Source of the DNA: Betaproteobacteria bacterium
Lineage (GTDB): Bacteria; Pseudomonadota; Gammaproteobacteria; Burkholderiales; SG8-41
Assembly: GCA_021732605.1 (NCBI GenBank)
Contig: JAKFUS010000012.1
Span: 1 to 64,000 of the forward strand
DNA length: 64,000 nt
Direction of reading: 5' to 3'
Shown: one piece after another, positions 1 through 9,086 of the stretch
Numbering within the stretch: position 1 is the first letter of the stretch
Layout: each line of letters starts with the position of its first letter
Position numbers and translations under genes: made by a program
The notes under the pieces: model-generated
The model's database searches: none
What the model was told of the DNA's origin: nothing
The model's input: the letters and a program-made list of their open reading frames with translations, nothing else

Positions 1-93
1 GCGGAGTCACTCTATGTGAAGCCGGGCGATGTCATCGAATGCGCATTCGAAGCGCCGCACATGATACTGCGCAACCGCATCGTCGCACCGTAA
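1..93 (+). CDS. C-terminus of FAH-family hydrolase (partial)
   Basis: The window opens inside a gene whose last 30 codons end in TAA. The tail contains VKPGDVIECAFEAPH followed by LRNRIVAP, which matches the usual end of fumarylacetoacetate hydrolase-family proteins (LKPGD-V-E then LRN-V). Members cleave or isomerise acylpyruvates and related compounds in aromatic catabolism. The catalytic part lies outside the window, so the family assignment rests only on this tail. A strong hairpin follows directly and probably ends its transcript. Confidence 0.55.
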   Translation, partial: AESLYVKPGDVIECAFEAPHMILRNRIVAP

Positions 94-113
94 TCAGCAA
101 TCAATGCAACAAC

Positions 114-140
114 AAAAAGCGGCCCGCGGGCCGCTTTTTT
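114..140. terminator. Rho-independent terminator, bidirectional
   Basis: A perfect inverted repeat, AAAAAGCGGCCC / GGGCCGCTTTTTT, with a 2-base centre and T-runs on both strands. It lies between two convergent genes (stops at 93 and 155) and can serve both. Confidence 0.9.
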
Positions 141-154
141 ATTAACACCGGATT

Positions 155-436
155 CTAAATACCCTGGCGCAGATTGATGTGCGACAAATGCACTTTCTCG
201 ATCGCTTCCAGCTTCTGCAGGCGCTTGTCGATCTGCTCCAGCGCGACCGTAGCCAGCTTCAGCTGCTGGACGCCGTTCAACAGCATCACGCCCCAGTCCA
301 TTTTCGCCAGTTGCACCCGCGTCGCCTCGACCTCCCGGCGCATCGCTCTCAGCTGTATCACCATCACCAGCATCAGTACCGCGGCAGCCAGCAATAACAG
401 CAGCGCCGCGCCTATCAGCATTTTTTCGCCGGTCAT
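155..436 (-). CDS. Small single-pass membrane protein with coiled-coil tail
   Basis: This 93-residue protein has one very hydrophobic segment (about residues 6-27, rich in Leu/Ala/Val) followed by a charged helical tail with regularly spaced Leu, Val and Ile that looks like a coiled coil. I chose the ATG at 436 because a GGGGGCGAGG purine stretch sits just upstream. A longer reading from 469 has no better ribosome site. No enzymatic motif is visible and I do not recognise the family. The topology would suit a membrane-anchored accessory or scaffold protein, but that is inference. It converges on the FAH-family gene across the shared terminator. Confidence 0.6.
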   Translation of the reverse strand: MTGEKMLIGAALLLLLAAAVLMLVMVIQLRAMRREVEATRVQLAKMDWGVMLLNGVQQLKLATVALEQIDKRLQKLEAIEKVHLSHINLRQGI

Positions 437-604
437 AGCCTCGCCCCCCGTGGCCCGCCCGGTGCCCAACGGCCCGGACTGGAGCCCACGATAGCAGAAA
501 TTACCGCCCCGGCAAGCTCATACACCAACAACACCGGGGCTATAATCCGGCACATCGCAGATTCAATCCAAAAATAATGCACGGCTCCTCCCGTGCTACT
601 AAAA

Positions 605-1585
605 ATGATCAGGATACGCAAACTTGCAGTACTCGCCGGTTGCCTGTTGTTAACGGCCCCGGCTTTGGCCGGTGATCCGGCTCCGGCGACTGTTTTTCCT
701 GCCAGAGTGACCGAATGGCCGCTGCCGAAACCGATGTTTGCGCGCAGTTCCGCAGTTGCTCCCGACGGCAGTATTTATATTGCAGTGCCCAACGACAACA
801 AGGTGCTGCGTTTCGATCCCCGGACTCAGACCTTCAAGGATTGGGATCTGCCGAGCAGCCACCAGCCGAACAGCGTGATGGTCGACCGCAAAGGCATGGT
901 CTGGACCGCTGGTTACGGCAACGGCACGATCGGCAAACTCAAACCATCGACAGGTACTATTGCGGAATTTTCAGTGCCTTCGGGCAGCGCCAGCGGGCCG
1001 CATACCCTGGTGCTCAGTAATGATGGTGAAACCCTGTGGTTCACCATGCAAACCGGCAACCGGATCGGCGGCGTCGATACCCACACCGGCAGGATTGCCG
1101 AATACGAGACCTCGGGTAATCCGGGCGGCATCACCATCGACCGTGCCGGTGGTGTCTGGTGGTGCCGCAGCAGTGACGACAAACTGGGGCGCCTGGATCC
1201 GCGGACCGGAAAAATCTCTGAACTGGATATGGGCCGCAGCTCCCGGCCGCGTCGCATCGCCACCGCACCCGATGGAATGCTTTGGGTCACGCTCTCCGGC
1301 AACGGCCGGTTGGCAAAAGTTGATCCGGCCACCCACAAAGTTGTCGATACCTACCTGCTGCCTGGCGGCAATGCAGGCGCTTATTCAGTCGCGGTAGATG
1401 ATGCCGGCATCGTCTGGGCCAACCAGATCAAGCTCGACGCAGTGATACGCTTTGATCCCGCGACTGCATTGATGCAGACCATCAAACTCCCGTCGATCAA
1501 CCCCGGTATCCGCAAGTTGACGACGGATGGCAACCGCGTGTGGTACACCGGATCGCATAACGGCAGGCTGGGCGTCATTGAATAG
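605..1585 (+). CDS. Exported streptogramin-lyase-like beta-propeller protein
   Basis: About 326 residues with an N-terminal signal peptide (basic start, hydrophobic core, cleavage after APALA). The rest is a run of similar strands of the form G-D-RAGGVWW, LGRLDPRTGKI and LAKVDPATHKV, each with a WxT or WxxR turn. This is typical of the Vgb/SMP-30-like six- or seven-bladed propeller. Virginiamycin B lyase linearises streptogramin B, but most chromosomal homologues have unknown substrates, so antibiotic inactivation is not implied. The ATG at 605 gives a normal-length signal peptide; a GTG at 593 is the alternative and neither has a clear ribosome site. Its stop overlaps the start of the next gene, so the two are probably translationally coupled. 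Confidence 0.75.
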   Translation: MIRIRKLAVLAGCLLLTAPALAGDPAPATVFPARVTEWPLPKPMFARSSAVAPDGSIYIAVPNDNKVLRFDPRTQTFKDWDLPSSHQPNSVMVDRKGMVWTAGYGNGTIGKLKPSTGTIAEFSVPSGSASGPHTLVLSNDGETLWFTMQTGNRIGGVDTHTGRIAEYETSGNPGGITIDRAGGVWWCRSSDDKLGRLDPRTGKISELDMGRSSRPRRIATAPDGMLWVTLSGNGRLAKVDPATHKVVDTYLLPGGNAGAYSVAVDDAGIVWANQIKLDAVIRFDPATALMQTIKLPSINPGIRKLTTDGNRVWYTGSHNGRLGVIE

Positions 1586-2150
1586 ACGACGGCTGCTTCT
1601 GTTGCTGCTAACTGCGCTGCCGGTTGTTGCAAGGCCGGTGCAGGCTGCAACCCCCGGTTTGTGGCAACAGCTTAAATCCGGCGGCCATGTGTTGCTGATC
1701 CGCCACGCCGCCACCGACCCCGGCGTTGGTGATCCGCCGGGTTTTGACCTGAGAGACTGCTCAACACAACGCAACCTGAGTGCCGCCGGACGCGCAGATG
1801 CACGGCAACTCGGCATTGCGTTGAAGCAGCTTGGCGTGCCGGTTGCTGCAGTGCGTTCCAGCCGCTGGTGCCGATGCCAGGAGACCGCGAAGCTGGCGTT
1901 TGGCGGCGCGCAACCCTGGCCGGCACTGGACAACACTTTCGAAACACCGGATCGCCGGCCGCAGCAGATCAACGAAATCCGCAAAGCGCTCGCGCAGCCG
2001 GTTACCAGCGGCAATCTCGCGCTGATCACACACGGCGTCAACATCCTGTCGCTGACCGGCATCTCGCCCGCGGAAAGTGAAATCGTTGCACTCCGCACCG
2101 ACAGCGATGGCAAATTCACGGTCATCGGCCGCGGCATTCCGTTTCATTGA
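1578..2150 (+). CDS. Exported histidine phosphatase family protein
   Basis: Histidine phosphatase (phosphoglycerate-mutase-like) fold: the N-terminal LLIRHA motif supplies the phospho-accepting histidine, VRSSRWCRCQET is the usual SSxxxRCxET region, and ALITHGVNI supplies the second catalytic histidine. I place the start at the TTG at 1578, which overlaps the stop of the preceding propeller gene. It gives MNRRRLLLLLLTALPVVARP, an ordinary signal peptide cleaved near VQA. An upstream ATG at 1527 would put a long unrelated leader before the signal peptide. The protein is therefore probably periplasmic and co-translated with the propeller protein. Its substrate cannot be read from sequence. Confidence 0.78.
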   Translation: MNRRRLLLLLLTALPVVARPVQAATPGLWQQLKSGGHVLLIRHAATDPGVGDPPGFDLRDCSTQRNLSAAGRADARQLGIALKQLGVPVAAVRSSRWCRCQETAKLAFGGAQPWPALDNTFETPDRRPQQINEIRKALAQPVTSGNLALITHGVNILSLTGISPAESEIVALRTDSDGKFTVIGRGIPFH

Positions 2151-2369
2151 GCATGACACTCCGTAACAGCCGTCATTGCACGCAAACAGGCGCAAATGTT
2201 GCGGCGCGGCGATATCAGGGCATTTCATCTTGTGGTGCGTCATTGCACCAGCGCAACGAACTGACTACCATTGCGGCTGCTTATTGCGACCACTTTATTT
2301 GCGGCCAGACGGCGAAAAAAACAAAATCCGCGCCGGCTGTCAGATTCATTTCACCTGAGGAGCTTTTAC

Positions 2370-3440
2370 ATGCGTACCTACAAAATCCTGATTCTGGGTG
2401 CCTCTTACGGCTCTCTGCTGGCCACCAAGCTGCTGCTCGCAGGACATACGGTGAAGATGATCTGCCTGCCCGCTGAAGCCGAACTGTTCAACAAGGAAGG
2501 CGCCATTGTGCGCATGCCGATCAAGGGCCGCGAAGGCCTGGTTGAGATCCGTTCAAGCGAGTTGCCAGGCAAACTTTCCGCCGGTGGCCCCGACTCCGCC
2601 AATCCGGCCGACTATGACCTGATCGCGCTGGCGATGCAGGAGCCGCAATACCGCGCCCCCGGCGTGCGTGAACTGCTCGACAAGATCGCCAAATCCCGCG
2701 TGCCCTGCATGTCGATCATGAACATGCCGCCGCTGCCGTACCTGAAACGCATCCCGGGCCTTGATGCCGAAGCCTGCCGCGACTGTTTCACTGACAGCTC
2801 GGTCTGGGACAGTTTTGATCCGAAAACGCTGACGCTGTGCAGCCCCGATCCCCAGGCCTTCCGTCCTCCTGAAGAAAAAATCAACGTGCTGCAGGTACGG
2901 CTGCCGACCAATTTCAAGGCCGCGCGTTTCGACTCCGACGCCCACACCGCCATCCTGCGCCAACTCGAAGCCGATATTGAGGCCATCCGTTTCGATCCGG
3001 GTGACGGCAAAAAAATCGAACTGCCGGTCAAGCTCAAGGTGCATGACTCGGTGTTCGTGCCGCTGGCGAAATGGGCGATGCTGATCGCGGGCAACTACCG
3101 CTGCGTGCAAAAAAACGAAATGCGTCCGATCAAGGATGCCGTGCACAGCGATGCCGAAGCGACGCGTAGCGTCTACGACTGGGTAGTGAGGCTGTGCATA
3201 TCACTGGGCGCCAGCGAAAAAAATCTGGTGCCGTTTGAAAAGTACGCCAACGCCGCACTGTCGCTGGGCAGCCCGTCATCCGCCGCGCGGGCGCTGGCGG
3301 CCGGTGCATCCAACATCGAACGCGTTGACCGCCTGGTCAAAACCGTCGCCGCACAAAAAGGCATGCAACTCGCCGCGGTTGATGAAACCGTGGCGCTGGT
3401 CGACGGCTGGCTGGAAAAAAACCGCAAAAAAGCGGCATAA
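2370..3440 (+). CDS. Ketopantoate reductase-like NAD(P)-binding protein
   Basis: A 356-residue protein that begins with a Rossmann-type nucleotide-binding strand-turn-helix, ILILGASYGSLLATKLLLAG, as in the ApbA/PanE (2-dehydropantoate 2-reductase) superfamily. The turn is GASYGS rather than the classical GxGxxG, and the C-terminal half lacks the clear PanE catalytic Lys-Asn signature. It is therefore probably a family relative with another 2-oxoacid or amino-acid-like substrate. The ATG at 2370 follows a TGAGGAGC ribosome site; readings from further upstream are not needed. It stands alone in its transcription unit. A different ketopantoate-reductase-like protein occurs at 59867 and is not a close copy. 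Confidence 0.65.
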   Translation: MRTYKILILGASYGSLLATKLLLAGHTVKMICLPAEAELFNKEGAIVRMPIKGREGLVEIRSSELPGKLSAGGPDSANPADYDLIALAMQEPQYRAPGVRELLDKIAKSRVPCMSIMNMPPLPYLKRIPGLDAEACRDCFTDSSVWDSFDPKTLTLCSPDPQAFRPPEEKINVLQVRLPTNFKAARFDSDAHTAILRQLEADIEAIRFDPGDGKKIELPVKLKVHDSVFVPLAKWAMLIAGNYRCVQKNEMRPIKDAVHSDAEATRSVYDWVVRLCISLGASEKNLVPFEKYANAALSLGSPSSAARALAAGASNIERVDRLVKTVAAQKGMQLAAVDETVALVDGWLEKNRKKAA

Positions 3441-3513
3441 AACAACGCCGGTAAAAGCGGCATTGCCCCGTCGTCATGACGGCATGCAATGCCGCAGGCC
3501 TTGCGGAAAACAG

Positions 3514-3750
3514 TTACTTCTTTGTATCCGGCGCTTTGGGGGCGGACTTCATGTCGTCCTTGACGGCCTTTTGCGCATCCTTCAGGCATGCAGTGCGCGC
3601 GTCCCCATTCAGCGCGTCGCACTTTTTGGCAGGATCCGCGTACTCGGATCGGACGCGATCCTGGCCGGGTTTCTGCTCCATCTGGGCGTGAGCCGCTGCA
3701 GTCATGCCGAGGGTGGAAATCACTGCAATCATCATCATGCTGTTCTTCAT
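3514..3750 (-). CDS. Small exported protein, two cysteines
   Basis: A 78-residue protein with a clear signal peptide (MKNSMMMIAVISTLGMTAAA, cleavage after AHA). The mature part is short, highly charged and Lys/Asp-rich, with a KKCDALNGDARTACLKDA core carrying two cysteines that could form one disulfide. Short periplasmic proteins of this kind are common in betaproteobacteria and have no assigned function. It lies next to the CsbD-like and entericidin-like genes on the same strand, which suggests a stress or envelope context. I do not recognise a named family. Confidence 0.65.
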   Translation of the reverse strand: MKNSMMMIAVISTLGMTAAAHAQMEQKPGQDRVRSEYADPAKKCDALNGDARTACLKDAQKAVKDDMKSAPKAPDTKK

Positions 3751-3806
3751 TTAAAACTCCTTGTGAAAATCAAGATTGTAGAGACTGGTTGTTGTGTGAA
3801 GCGTGG

Positions 3807-4055
3807 TCAGTGCTGGTCGCTGTGGCGATCGGCCGGTTCCTGCCCGGTGGCCAGAAACGCATTGCGCATCTCCCACGCCATCACCTGGCGCTCAGCCTCT
3901 TCCCGGGCAATGCCGTAGGATTCCTGGATACCGCCGACCAGCTGGTCGCGTTTTCCGGCTATCCGCTCGAGGTGGTCATCCGACAATCGCCCCCACTGTT
4001 CGCGGACCGTGCCCTTTACCTTCCTCCAATTGCCTTCGATGCGATCCCAGTTCAT
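3807..4055 (-). CDS. CsbD family stress-response protein
   Basis: An 82-residue hydrophilic protein starting MNWDRIEGNWRKVKGTVREQ, the hallmark opening of the CsbD family (N-x-D-x-I-x-G-W-K-x-x-K-G). It continues with WGRLSDDHLERIAGKRDQL, which matches the second half of the repeat. CsbD-like proteins are small, general-stress-induced proteins of unknown biochemical role. The ATG at 4055 follows an AAGGAA ribosome site; longer upstream reading is not supported. It follows the entericidin-like lipoprotein gene on the same strand with about 50 bases between them, so the two may be co-expressed. Confidence 0.88.
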   Translation of the reverse strand: MNWDRIEGNWRKVKGTVREQWGRLSDDHLERIAGKRDQLVGGIQESYGIAREEAERQVMAWEMRNAFLATGQEPADRHSDQH

Positions 4056-4107
4056 GAGTATTCCTTGCTTTGAATTGATGAATAAAAAATCCCACCGCGG
4101 TGGAGTG

Positions 4108-4251
4108 CTACATTTTTTCCTTGGTATCCTTCGCGGTACCCTGCAATTTCTCGCCACCGCGTTCGATATCCTTGCCCACGCCCTGCACGGTGTTGCAACC
4201 GGCGAGGACACCCAGCATCAACAGGGCCAATACTGCTACGGTCTTTTTCAT
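4108..4251 (-). CDS. Entericidin A/B family lipoprotein (47 aa)
   Basis: A 47-residue lipoprotein reading MKKTVAVLALLMLGVLAGCN, then TVQGVGKDIERGGEKLQ, then GTAKDTKEKM. The lipobox is LAGC (Cys19). The NTVQGxGKDIexGGekiq core is the entericidin signature. Entericidins are tiny envelope lipoproteins; in E. coli EcnA/EcnB were described as an antidote/toxin pair, but single homologues like this one are widespread and probably act as general envelope stress lipoproteins. The start has an AAGGAG ribosome site eight bases upstream. It is directly upstream of the CsbD-like gene. Confidence 0.9.
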   Translation of the reverse strand: MKKTVAVLALLMLGVLAGCNTVQGVGKDIERGGEKLQGTAKDTKEKM

Positions 4252-4690
4252 GTCGCTGCTCCTTTATGCATTCATTAGAGACGATGGGGTTACGATCGGT
4301 CATGCAACTCTCGCCCGGCCTGCCGTGGTCATCGCGAGTCCAGCGCAAGCGCGCTGTGTTCAGCCAAATCAGCTATGCGTGTGTGACGGCGGGTCGGGTC
4401 GATTGCTGCGGTCGCCGGAAACTGCGCAGCCTGACCGTCTGGCCATAGCTCAGCAGATGCCGTGCCAGAACAATTTTTATCAATAAAAACAGATAGTTAT
4501 ATATTTTATCCGGCTCTTTCAAGCGCACGGAACGTCGCCCGGCGACGACGCTGACCGGCTACTGAAGTCTTGGCCAGGTGAGCACCAGCCCGTCGTCCGC
4601 CGGGGACAACAACTGATGCCGCGGCGTGGCCGACAGGAAGAAAGCGGATGAAACTGCGCGGGAACCGGGGAGGCTACCCGTCGATGGGCA
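4252..4690. other. Gene-free stretch, 439 bases
   Basis: I see no convincing gene on either strand. The stretch holds the upstream region of the entericidin-like gene (proximal part) and one copy of the dispersed AT-rich motif at 4473-4502. The rest is unremarkable GC-rich sequence up to the stop of the TctC gene at 4691. Confidence 0.6.
4473..4502 (-). repeat. Dispersed AT-rich motif, copy 1
   Basis: Read on the minus strand this is AACTATCTGTTTTTATTGAT plus A-rich flanks. It matches the shared core TATTTGTTTTTATTGATAT seen at five other intergenic sites in the window. It is isolated in a GC-rich gap. Confidence 0.55.
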
Positions 4691-5734
4691 TTATTCTTTC
4701 GCTACGCCCGCGGCCTCGACCACTTTTCGCCACTTGGTGATTTCCTGCTTCATCTGTGCAACGAATTCCTGCCGGGTATTGCCTTCAGGTTCGATACCCA
4801 GCGCAACCATGCGCGTGATCACCGACGGCGTCCTGGTCATGGTCATGATGTCCTGCTGAAAACGATCCAGCAGCGTACGCGGTGTGGCCGCCGGCGCAAA
4901 AACGCCGTACCACGAATTCACTTCATAACCAGGCAGCGTCTCACTGATGGTCGGCAACTCCGGTGCTGCCTTCAGGCGTTGGGCGCCAGTCACGGCCAGC
5001 ACGCGCAGCCGCCCGGCCCTGGCATGCGGTGCCACTCCGGAATAGCCGGTGATCAGCATTTGCACCTGGCCGCCAATGACATCGGCCAGTGCCGGCGCCG
5101 CGCCTTTGTACGGTACATGCACGATGTCGATCTTCGCCATCGCCTTGAACAGTTCTCCGGCCAGGTGCGCGGTCGAGCCGGTACCCGCAGACGCAAAATT
5201 GAGCGCCCCCGGCTTTGTTTTTGCCAGAGCAACTAAATCGCCCGCCGATTTCGCCGGGAACGCCGTCGGCACTACCAGCGCAAGATGACCGGCCCCGACA
5301 CGGCTGACCGGCGCAAAATCGCGCAACGGATCGTACGGCATCTTCAGTCGCAGGTTGGGCGCAATGGCCATTTCGCCGTTCGCGCAAAGACCGAGGGTAT
5401 AACCGTCGGGAGCCGCCTGCGACAGAATGGTGGCCGAAATGGTGCCGCCGGCACCCGCCCGGTTGTCGACAATCACCTGCTGCCCCAGCACCGCCGACAG
5501 GTATTCCGCGGTAATGCGCGCGGTAATGTCGTTCGGACCACCTGCGGGGTATCCCACCAGCATGCGCAGCGGCCGGGTGGGAAACACGTCTGCGGCATAC
5601 CCGTAACCCGCCGCAGACAACGCAAGCCCCGCAAGCAGCAGCGCCGGCGCCATCGGCCTGCGCACAAAAGGCAGACAAGCCAACAGATGAACCCACTGCC
5701 TAATCCACAGACGACCCATGCGGCTCCCGATCAT
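4691..5734 (-). CDS. Bug/TctC family periplasmic solute-binding protein
   Basis: Belongs to the Bug (Bordetella uptake gene)/TctC family. It has an N-terminal signal or anchor segment, then FPTRPLRMLVGYPAGGPNDI and QQVIVDNRAGAGGTI, followed by PDGYTLG, HVPYKGAAPAL and a C-terminal KWRKVVEAAGV. These are the conserved ligand-loop and hinge segments of the family. Such proteins bind carboxylates or similar solutes for TctAB-type secondary transporters, or act as orphan sensors. No tctA or tctB lies nearby, so it is an orphan. Several in-frame starts are possible; the first ATG gives an unusually long leader, and an internal ATG about 28 codons in (MAPALLLAGLALSAA) gives a better signal peptide. 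Confidence 0.88.
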   Translation of the reverse strand: MIGSRMGRLWIRQWVHLLACLPFVRRPMAPALLLAGLALSAAGYGYAADVFPTRPLRMLVGYPAGGPNDITARITAEYLSAVLGQQVIVDNRAGAGGTISATILSQAAPDGYTLGLCANGEMAIAPNLRLKMPYDPLRDFAPVSRVGAGHLALVVPTAFPAKSAGDLVALAKTKPGALNFASAGTGSTAHLAGELFKAMAKIDIVHVPYKGAAPALADVIGGQVQMLITGYSGVAPHARAGRLRVLAVTGAQRLKAAPELPTISETLPGYEVNSWYGVFAPAATPRTLLDRFQQDIMTMTRTPSVITRMVALGIEPEGNTRQEFVAQMKQEITKWRKVVEAAGVAKE

Positions 5735-5932
5735 TGTTTATGCCGCAGGACTTGCGGTCACCCCAAAGTCTTAGAATAATCGGCATTGACTGATTTGCCA
5801 AACAGCGTTGCCAACTGTGCAGTCAGTGCATCCGGGCATGCGCGCGATAGGCATCACGAAGCACATTTGCAGCATACTCTCCGGGACAGGATATTTTTAA
5901 CTGGGTAACGGGGACTCAAGGGGACTCAAATT

Positions 5933-8900
5933 TTGGGCAAGACGGCATCTTTTCCGTTGCTCCGCATCGACGGCAACCGGATCGCCGCGGCGTATGTCGC
6001 CGCTTTGTTCCTCGCACTGACCCTGGCCGGCTGGTATCTCGCCAGAGGACTGGAACACCAGGAACTGGAAAATCGCTTTCACGCCAGGGCCGCCGAAATT
6101 CCCTTGCGCATCGAGTCGCGCCTGTCCGGTTACGAACAGGTCCTCCGCGGCAGCGCCGGTTTACTGAGCGCATCGGACGCCGTGAGCCGTGCCGAATGGC
6201 GAAACTACATCGCGTCCCTGCATCTGGATGAACGTTATCCCGGCATCCAGGGCGTCGGTTTCGCGCGACGCGTTCTTCCCGATGAAGTCTCTGCGCATGT
6301 AGCCGCATCACGCGCGGAAGGCTATCCCGAGTACAGGCTGTGGCCGGCCGGCGCCCGCGATGAATACACCGCCATCGTTTATATCGAGCCGTTTACCGGA
6401 CGCAATACGCGCGTCCTCGGTTACGACATGTATTCGGATCCGGTCAGGCGTGAGGCCATGGCACAGGCCCGGGACACCGGCAAAACCGCCATCACCCGCA
6501 AAGTGATCCTGTTGCAGGAAACCGATACTGACCGCCAGCCCGGCTTCCTGATGTATGCGCCACATTACGCGACAGGGCGGCCGGTCGCCGCCGCGGAAAC
6601 GCGCCGCACGGCGCTGGCCGGATACGTCTATGCGCCATTCCGCATGCAGGACTTCATCCGCGGCGCCCTTGGCGACCATTACCGGGATCTGGATGTCACC
6701 ATCTTCGACGGCATTGAACAGGCGCCCGATGCACTGCTCCATGACAGCAGCGCGGGAAACAAGGATGACGCAGGTCATGCGCCGCTGTTCCGGAGCACCA
6801 TTGCACTGGCGCTTTACGGGCAGACCTGGAGCGTGCACGTCAGCTCACTGCCCGCGTTTGAACAACGCATCAATCGCCAGAAACCGCTGCTGGTCCTCGC
6901 CGGCGGCATCCTGATCAGCCTGCTTGCCACCATTGCCTCGCTGTCCCTGATCGTCAGCCGGGAGCGATCCAATGCGCTGAGCCTTGCCAACCGGGAACTG
7001 GTTTCCGTCATCAGCGAACAGCAAACCACCTCGGCGGCACTGTCTCTGGCCAAATCCGAAACCCAGCACATCCTCGAGAGCATTACCGACGCTTTTTTTG
7101 TACTCGACAACGGCTGGCGGTTTACCTACCTGAACCCGAAGGCGGAAGAACTCCTCAAACGCAGCAGCGCGGAGCTGCTGCAGCGGAACATCTGGGATGA
7201 ATTTCCGGAGGCAGTCGACACCGAAATCTATCACCAGTATCACCGTGCCCTGCGCGAGCAGAAAACCATCGAGTTCATCGAATATTATGCACCGCTGCGC
7301 ACCTGGCTCGACATCCGCGTATACCCCTGCGACTCCGGCGTATCGGTGTTTTTACGGGACGTCAACCGGCAGGTACAGCGCGACGAGGCGCTGCGGCTGC
7401 GCGAGCGCGCGATCGAATCCAGCGTCAATGCGATCCTGATCACCGATTACCAGCAGGTCGATCATCCGATCATTTACGTCAACCCGGCGTTTGAACGGAT
7501 GACCGGCTACACGACCGCGGAAGTCATGGGCCAGAACTGCCGTTTCCTGCAGCACGGCGACCGCGATCAACCGGATCTGAAAAAGCTGCGCACGCTGATC
7601 CACGAACAAAGCGAAGGCCGTGTCGTGCTGCGCAATTATCACAAGAACGGCGACCTGTTCTGGAACGAGCTGTATATCGCCCCGGTCAAGGACCACAACG
7701 ACCGGGTCACCCATTTCGTCGGCGTGCTGAATGACATCACCGAAGCCCGGAATTACCAGAACGAACTGGAGCGCCGCGCCACCCATGACCTGCTGACAGG
7801 CCTCGCCAACCGCGGGCTGCTGATGGACCGACTGCAACTGGCCGCCATCCAGGCTAAACGGCGTGGCCAGAAAGTGGCCGTGCTGTTCATTGATCTCGAC
7901 GGATTCAAAACGGTCAACGACGGTTTCGGCCACGCTACCGGCGACCAGGTGCTGAAACTCACCGGCAACCGCCTGGCGGCCATAGTCCGCGAAGGCGACA
8001 CGGTGGGCCGCCTCGGCGGAGACGAGTTCGTGATCGTGCTCAACGACCAGGAGCGCATCGAAGACATCTCCGATGCCGTCACCCGCATCATGGAATCCGT
8101 GCTGCGACCGATTCCGATCCAGACCCACGAGATTACCCTGACCTGCAGCATCGGCATCAGCGTCTGCCCTGACGACGGGGAGGAAGCCGGTGCGCTGCTC
8201 AAATACGCCGATATCGCCATGTACAAAGCCAAGGACGAAGGCAAAAACACATCACGTTTCTATACCCGTGGCATGAACGATACGATCGTCCAGCGAATCA
8301 CGCTGACCAACAACCTGCGGCAGGCACTGGAACGGCGCGAGTTCCTGCTGCACTACCAGCCGCAGGTCGACCTGCAGACCGGCACCGTGCTCGGCACCGA
8401 GGCGCTGATCCGCTGGCAGCATCCGGAATTCGGTCTGATCTCCCCCTCACAGTTCCTCCCGCTGGCCGAGGAATCCGGGCAGATCGTGCACATCGGCGAA
8501 TGGGTGATCGACACCGCCTGCGCGCAGAACATCGCGTTCGGAAAAACCGGCCTGCCGCCGTTGCTGATGTCGGTCAATCTGTCGGCGCGCCAGCTGCGAG
8601 ACAAAAACCTGATCGACCTGATCCGCAACGCGCTCGATATCACCGGCCTGCCGGCGCAGTCACTTGAACTCGAGATCACCGAAAGCATGGTGATGGCCGA
8701 CCTCGAAGCCGGCCTCGATATCCTGAAAAAGATCAAGGATCTGGGGGTGCGTCTAGCGATGGACGATTTCGGCACGGGATACTCCAGCCTGTCCTATCTG
8801 AAACGATTCCCGATTGATCGCCTGAAAATTGACAGATCTTTCGTGCGTGACGTCACCACCGATGCCGACGATGCCGCACTGACCACGGCGATCATTGCGC

Positions 8901-9076
8901 TGGCGCACAAGCTCGGCGTCAAGGTCGTCGCCGAGGGCGTGGAAACCCGGGAACAGCGGGACTTCCTGATCAATGCCGGCTGCGACCAGGCGCAGGGTTA
9001 TCACTACGCCAAGCCGGTCGATGCGGCTGAGTTTCAGCGTCTGATGGCCAGTTCGCGCCAACTCAACGCTGGCTGA
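5933..9076 (+). CDS. CHASE-PAS-LOV-GGDEF-EAL c-di-GMP signalling protein
   Basis: A 1047-residue membrane sensor: TM1 (about 17-38), a periplasmic CHASE domain (about 45-300, with YPGIQGVGFARRV), TM2 (about 317-344), a PAS domain (about 376-480), and a second PAS with LOV-type motifs (about 490-605). Then come GGDEF and EAL domains. In the second PAS, GQNCRFLQ at residues 533-540 carries the cysteine (Cys536) that forms the flavin adduct in LOV photoreceptors; NYHKNGDLFWNE and FVGVLNDIT also fit. GGDEF is intact at 695-699, with an inhibitory RxxD site (REGD, 686-689). EAL is at 823-825, with DDFGTGYSSL and LKIDRSFV downstream. It may both make and degrade c-di-GMP. Translation starts at a TTG (5933) preceded by AAGGGGA. 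Confidence 0.9.
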   Translation: MGKTASFPLLRIDGNRIAAAYVAALFLALTLAGWYLARGLEHQELENRFHARAAEIPLRIESRLSGYEQVLRGSAGLLSASDAVSRAEWRNYIASLHLDERYPGIQGVGFARRVLPDEVSAHVAASRAEGYPEYRLWPAGARDEYTAIVYIEPFTGRNTRVLGYDMYSDPVRREAMAQARDTGKTAITRKVILLQETDTDRQPGFLMYAPHYATGRPVAAAETRRTALAGYVYAPFRMQDFIRGALGDHYRDLDVTIFDGIEQAPDALLHDSSAGNKDDAGHAPLFRSTIALALYGQTWSVHVSSLPAFEQRINRQKPLLVLAGGILISLLATIASLSLIVSRERSNALSLANRELVSVISEQQTTSAALSLAKSETQHILESITDAFFVLDNGWRFTYLNPKAEELLKRSSAELLQRNIWDEFPEAVDTEIYHQYHRALREQKTIEFIEYYAPLRTWLDIRVYPCDSGVSVFLRDVNRQVQRDEALRLRERAIESSVNAILITDYQQVDHPIIYVNPAFERMTGYTTAEVMGQNCRFLQHGDRDQPDLKKLRTLIHEQSEGRVVLRNYHKNGDLFWNELYIAPVKDHNDRVTHFVGVLNDITEARNYQNELERRATHDLLTGLANRGLLMDRLQLAAIQAKRRGQKVAVLFIDLDGFKTVNDGFGHATGDQVLKLTGNRLAAIVREGDTVGRLGGDEFVIVLNDQERIEDISDAVTRIMESVLRPIPIQTHEITLTCSIGISVCPDDGEEAGALLKYADIAMYKAKDEGKNTSRFYTRGMNDTIVQRITLTNNLRQALERREFLLHYQPQVDLQTGTVLGTEALIRWQHPEFGLISPSQFLPLAEESGQIVHIGEWVIDTACAQNIAFGKTGLPPLLMSVNLSARQLRDKNLIDLIRNALDITGLPAQSLELEITESMVMADLEAGLDILKKIKDLGVRLAMDDFGTGYSSLSYLKRFPIDRLKIDRSFVRDVTTDADDAALTTAIIALAHKLGVKVVAEGVETREQRDFLINAGCDQAQGYHYAKPVDAAEFQRLMASSRQLNAG

Positions 9077-9086
9077 GCTGCAGGCC

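Noticed and set aside
605-1585. Streptogramin resistance gene
   Set aside because: The fold matches, but chromosomal Vgb-like propellers are common and usually not resistance genes; only the family is reported.
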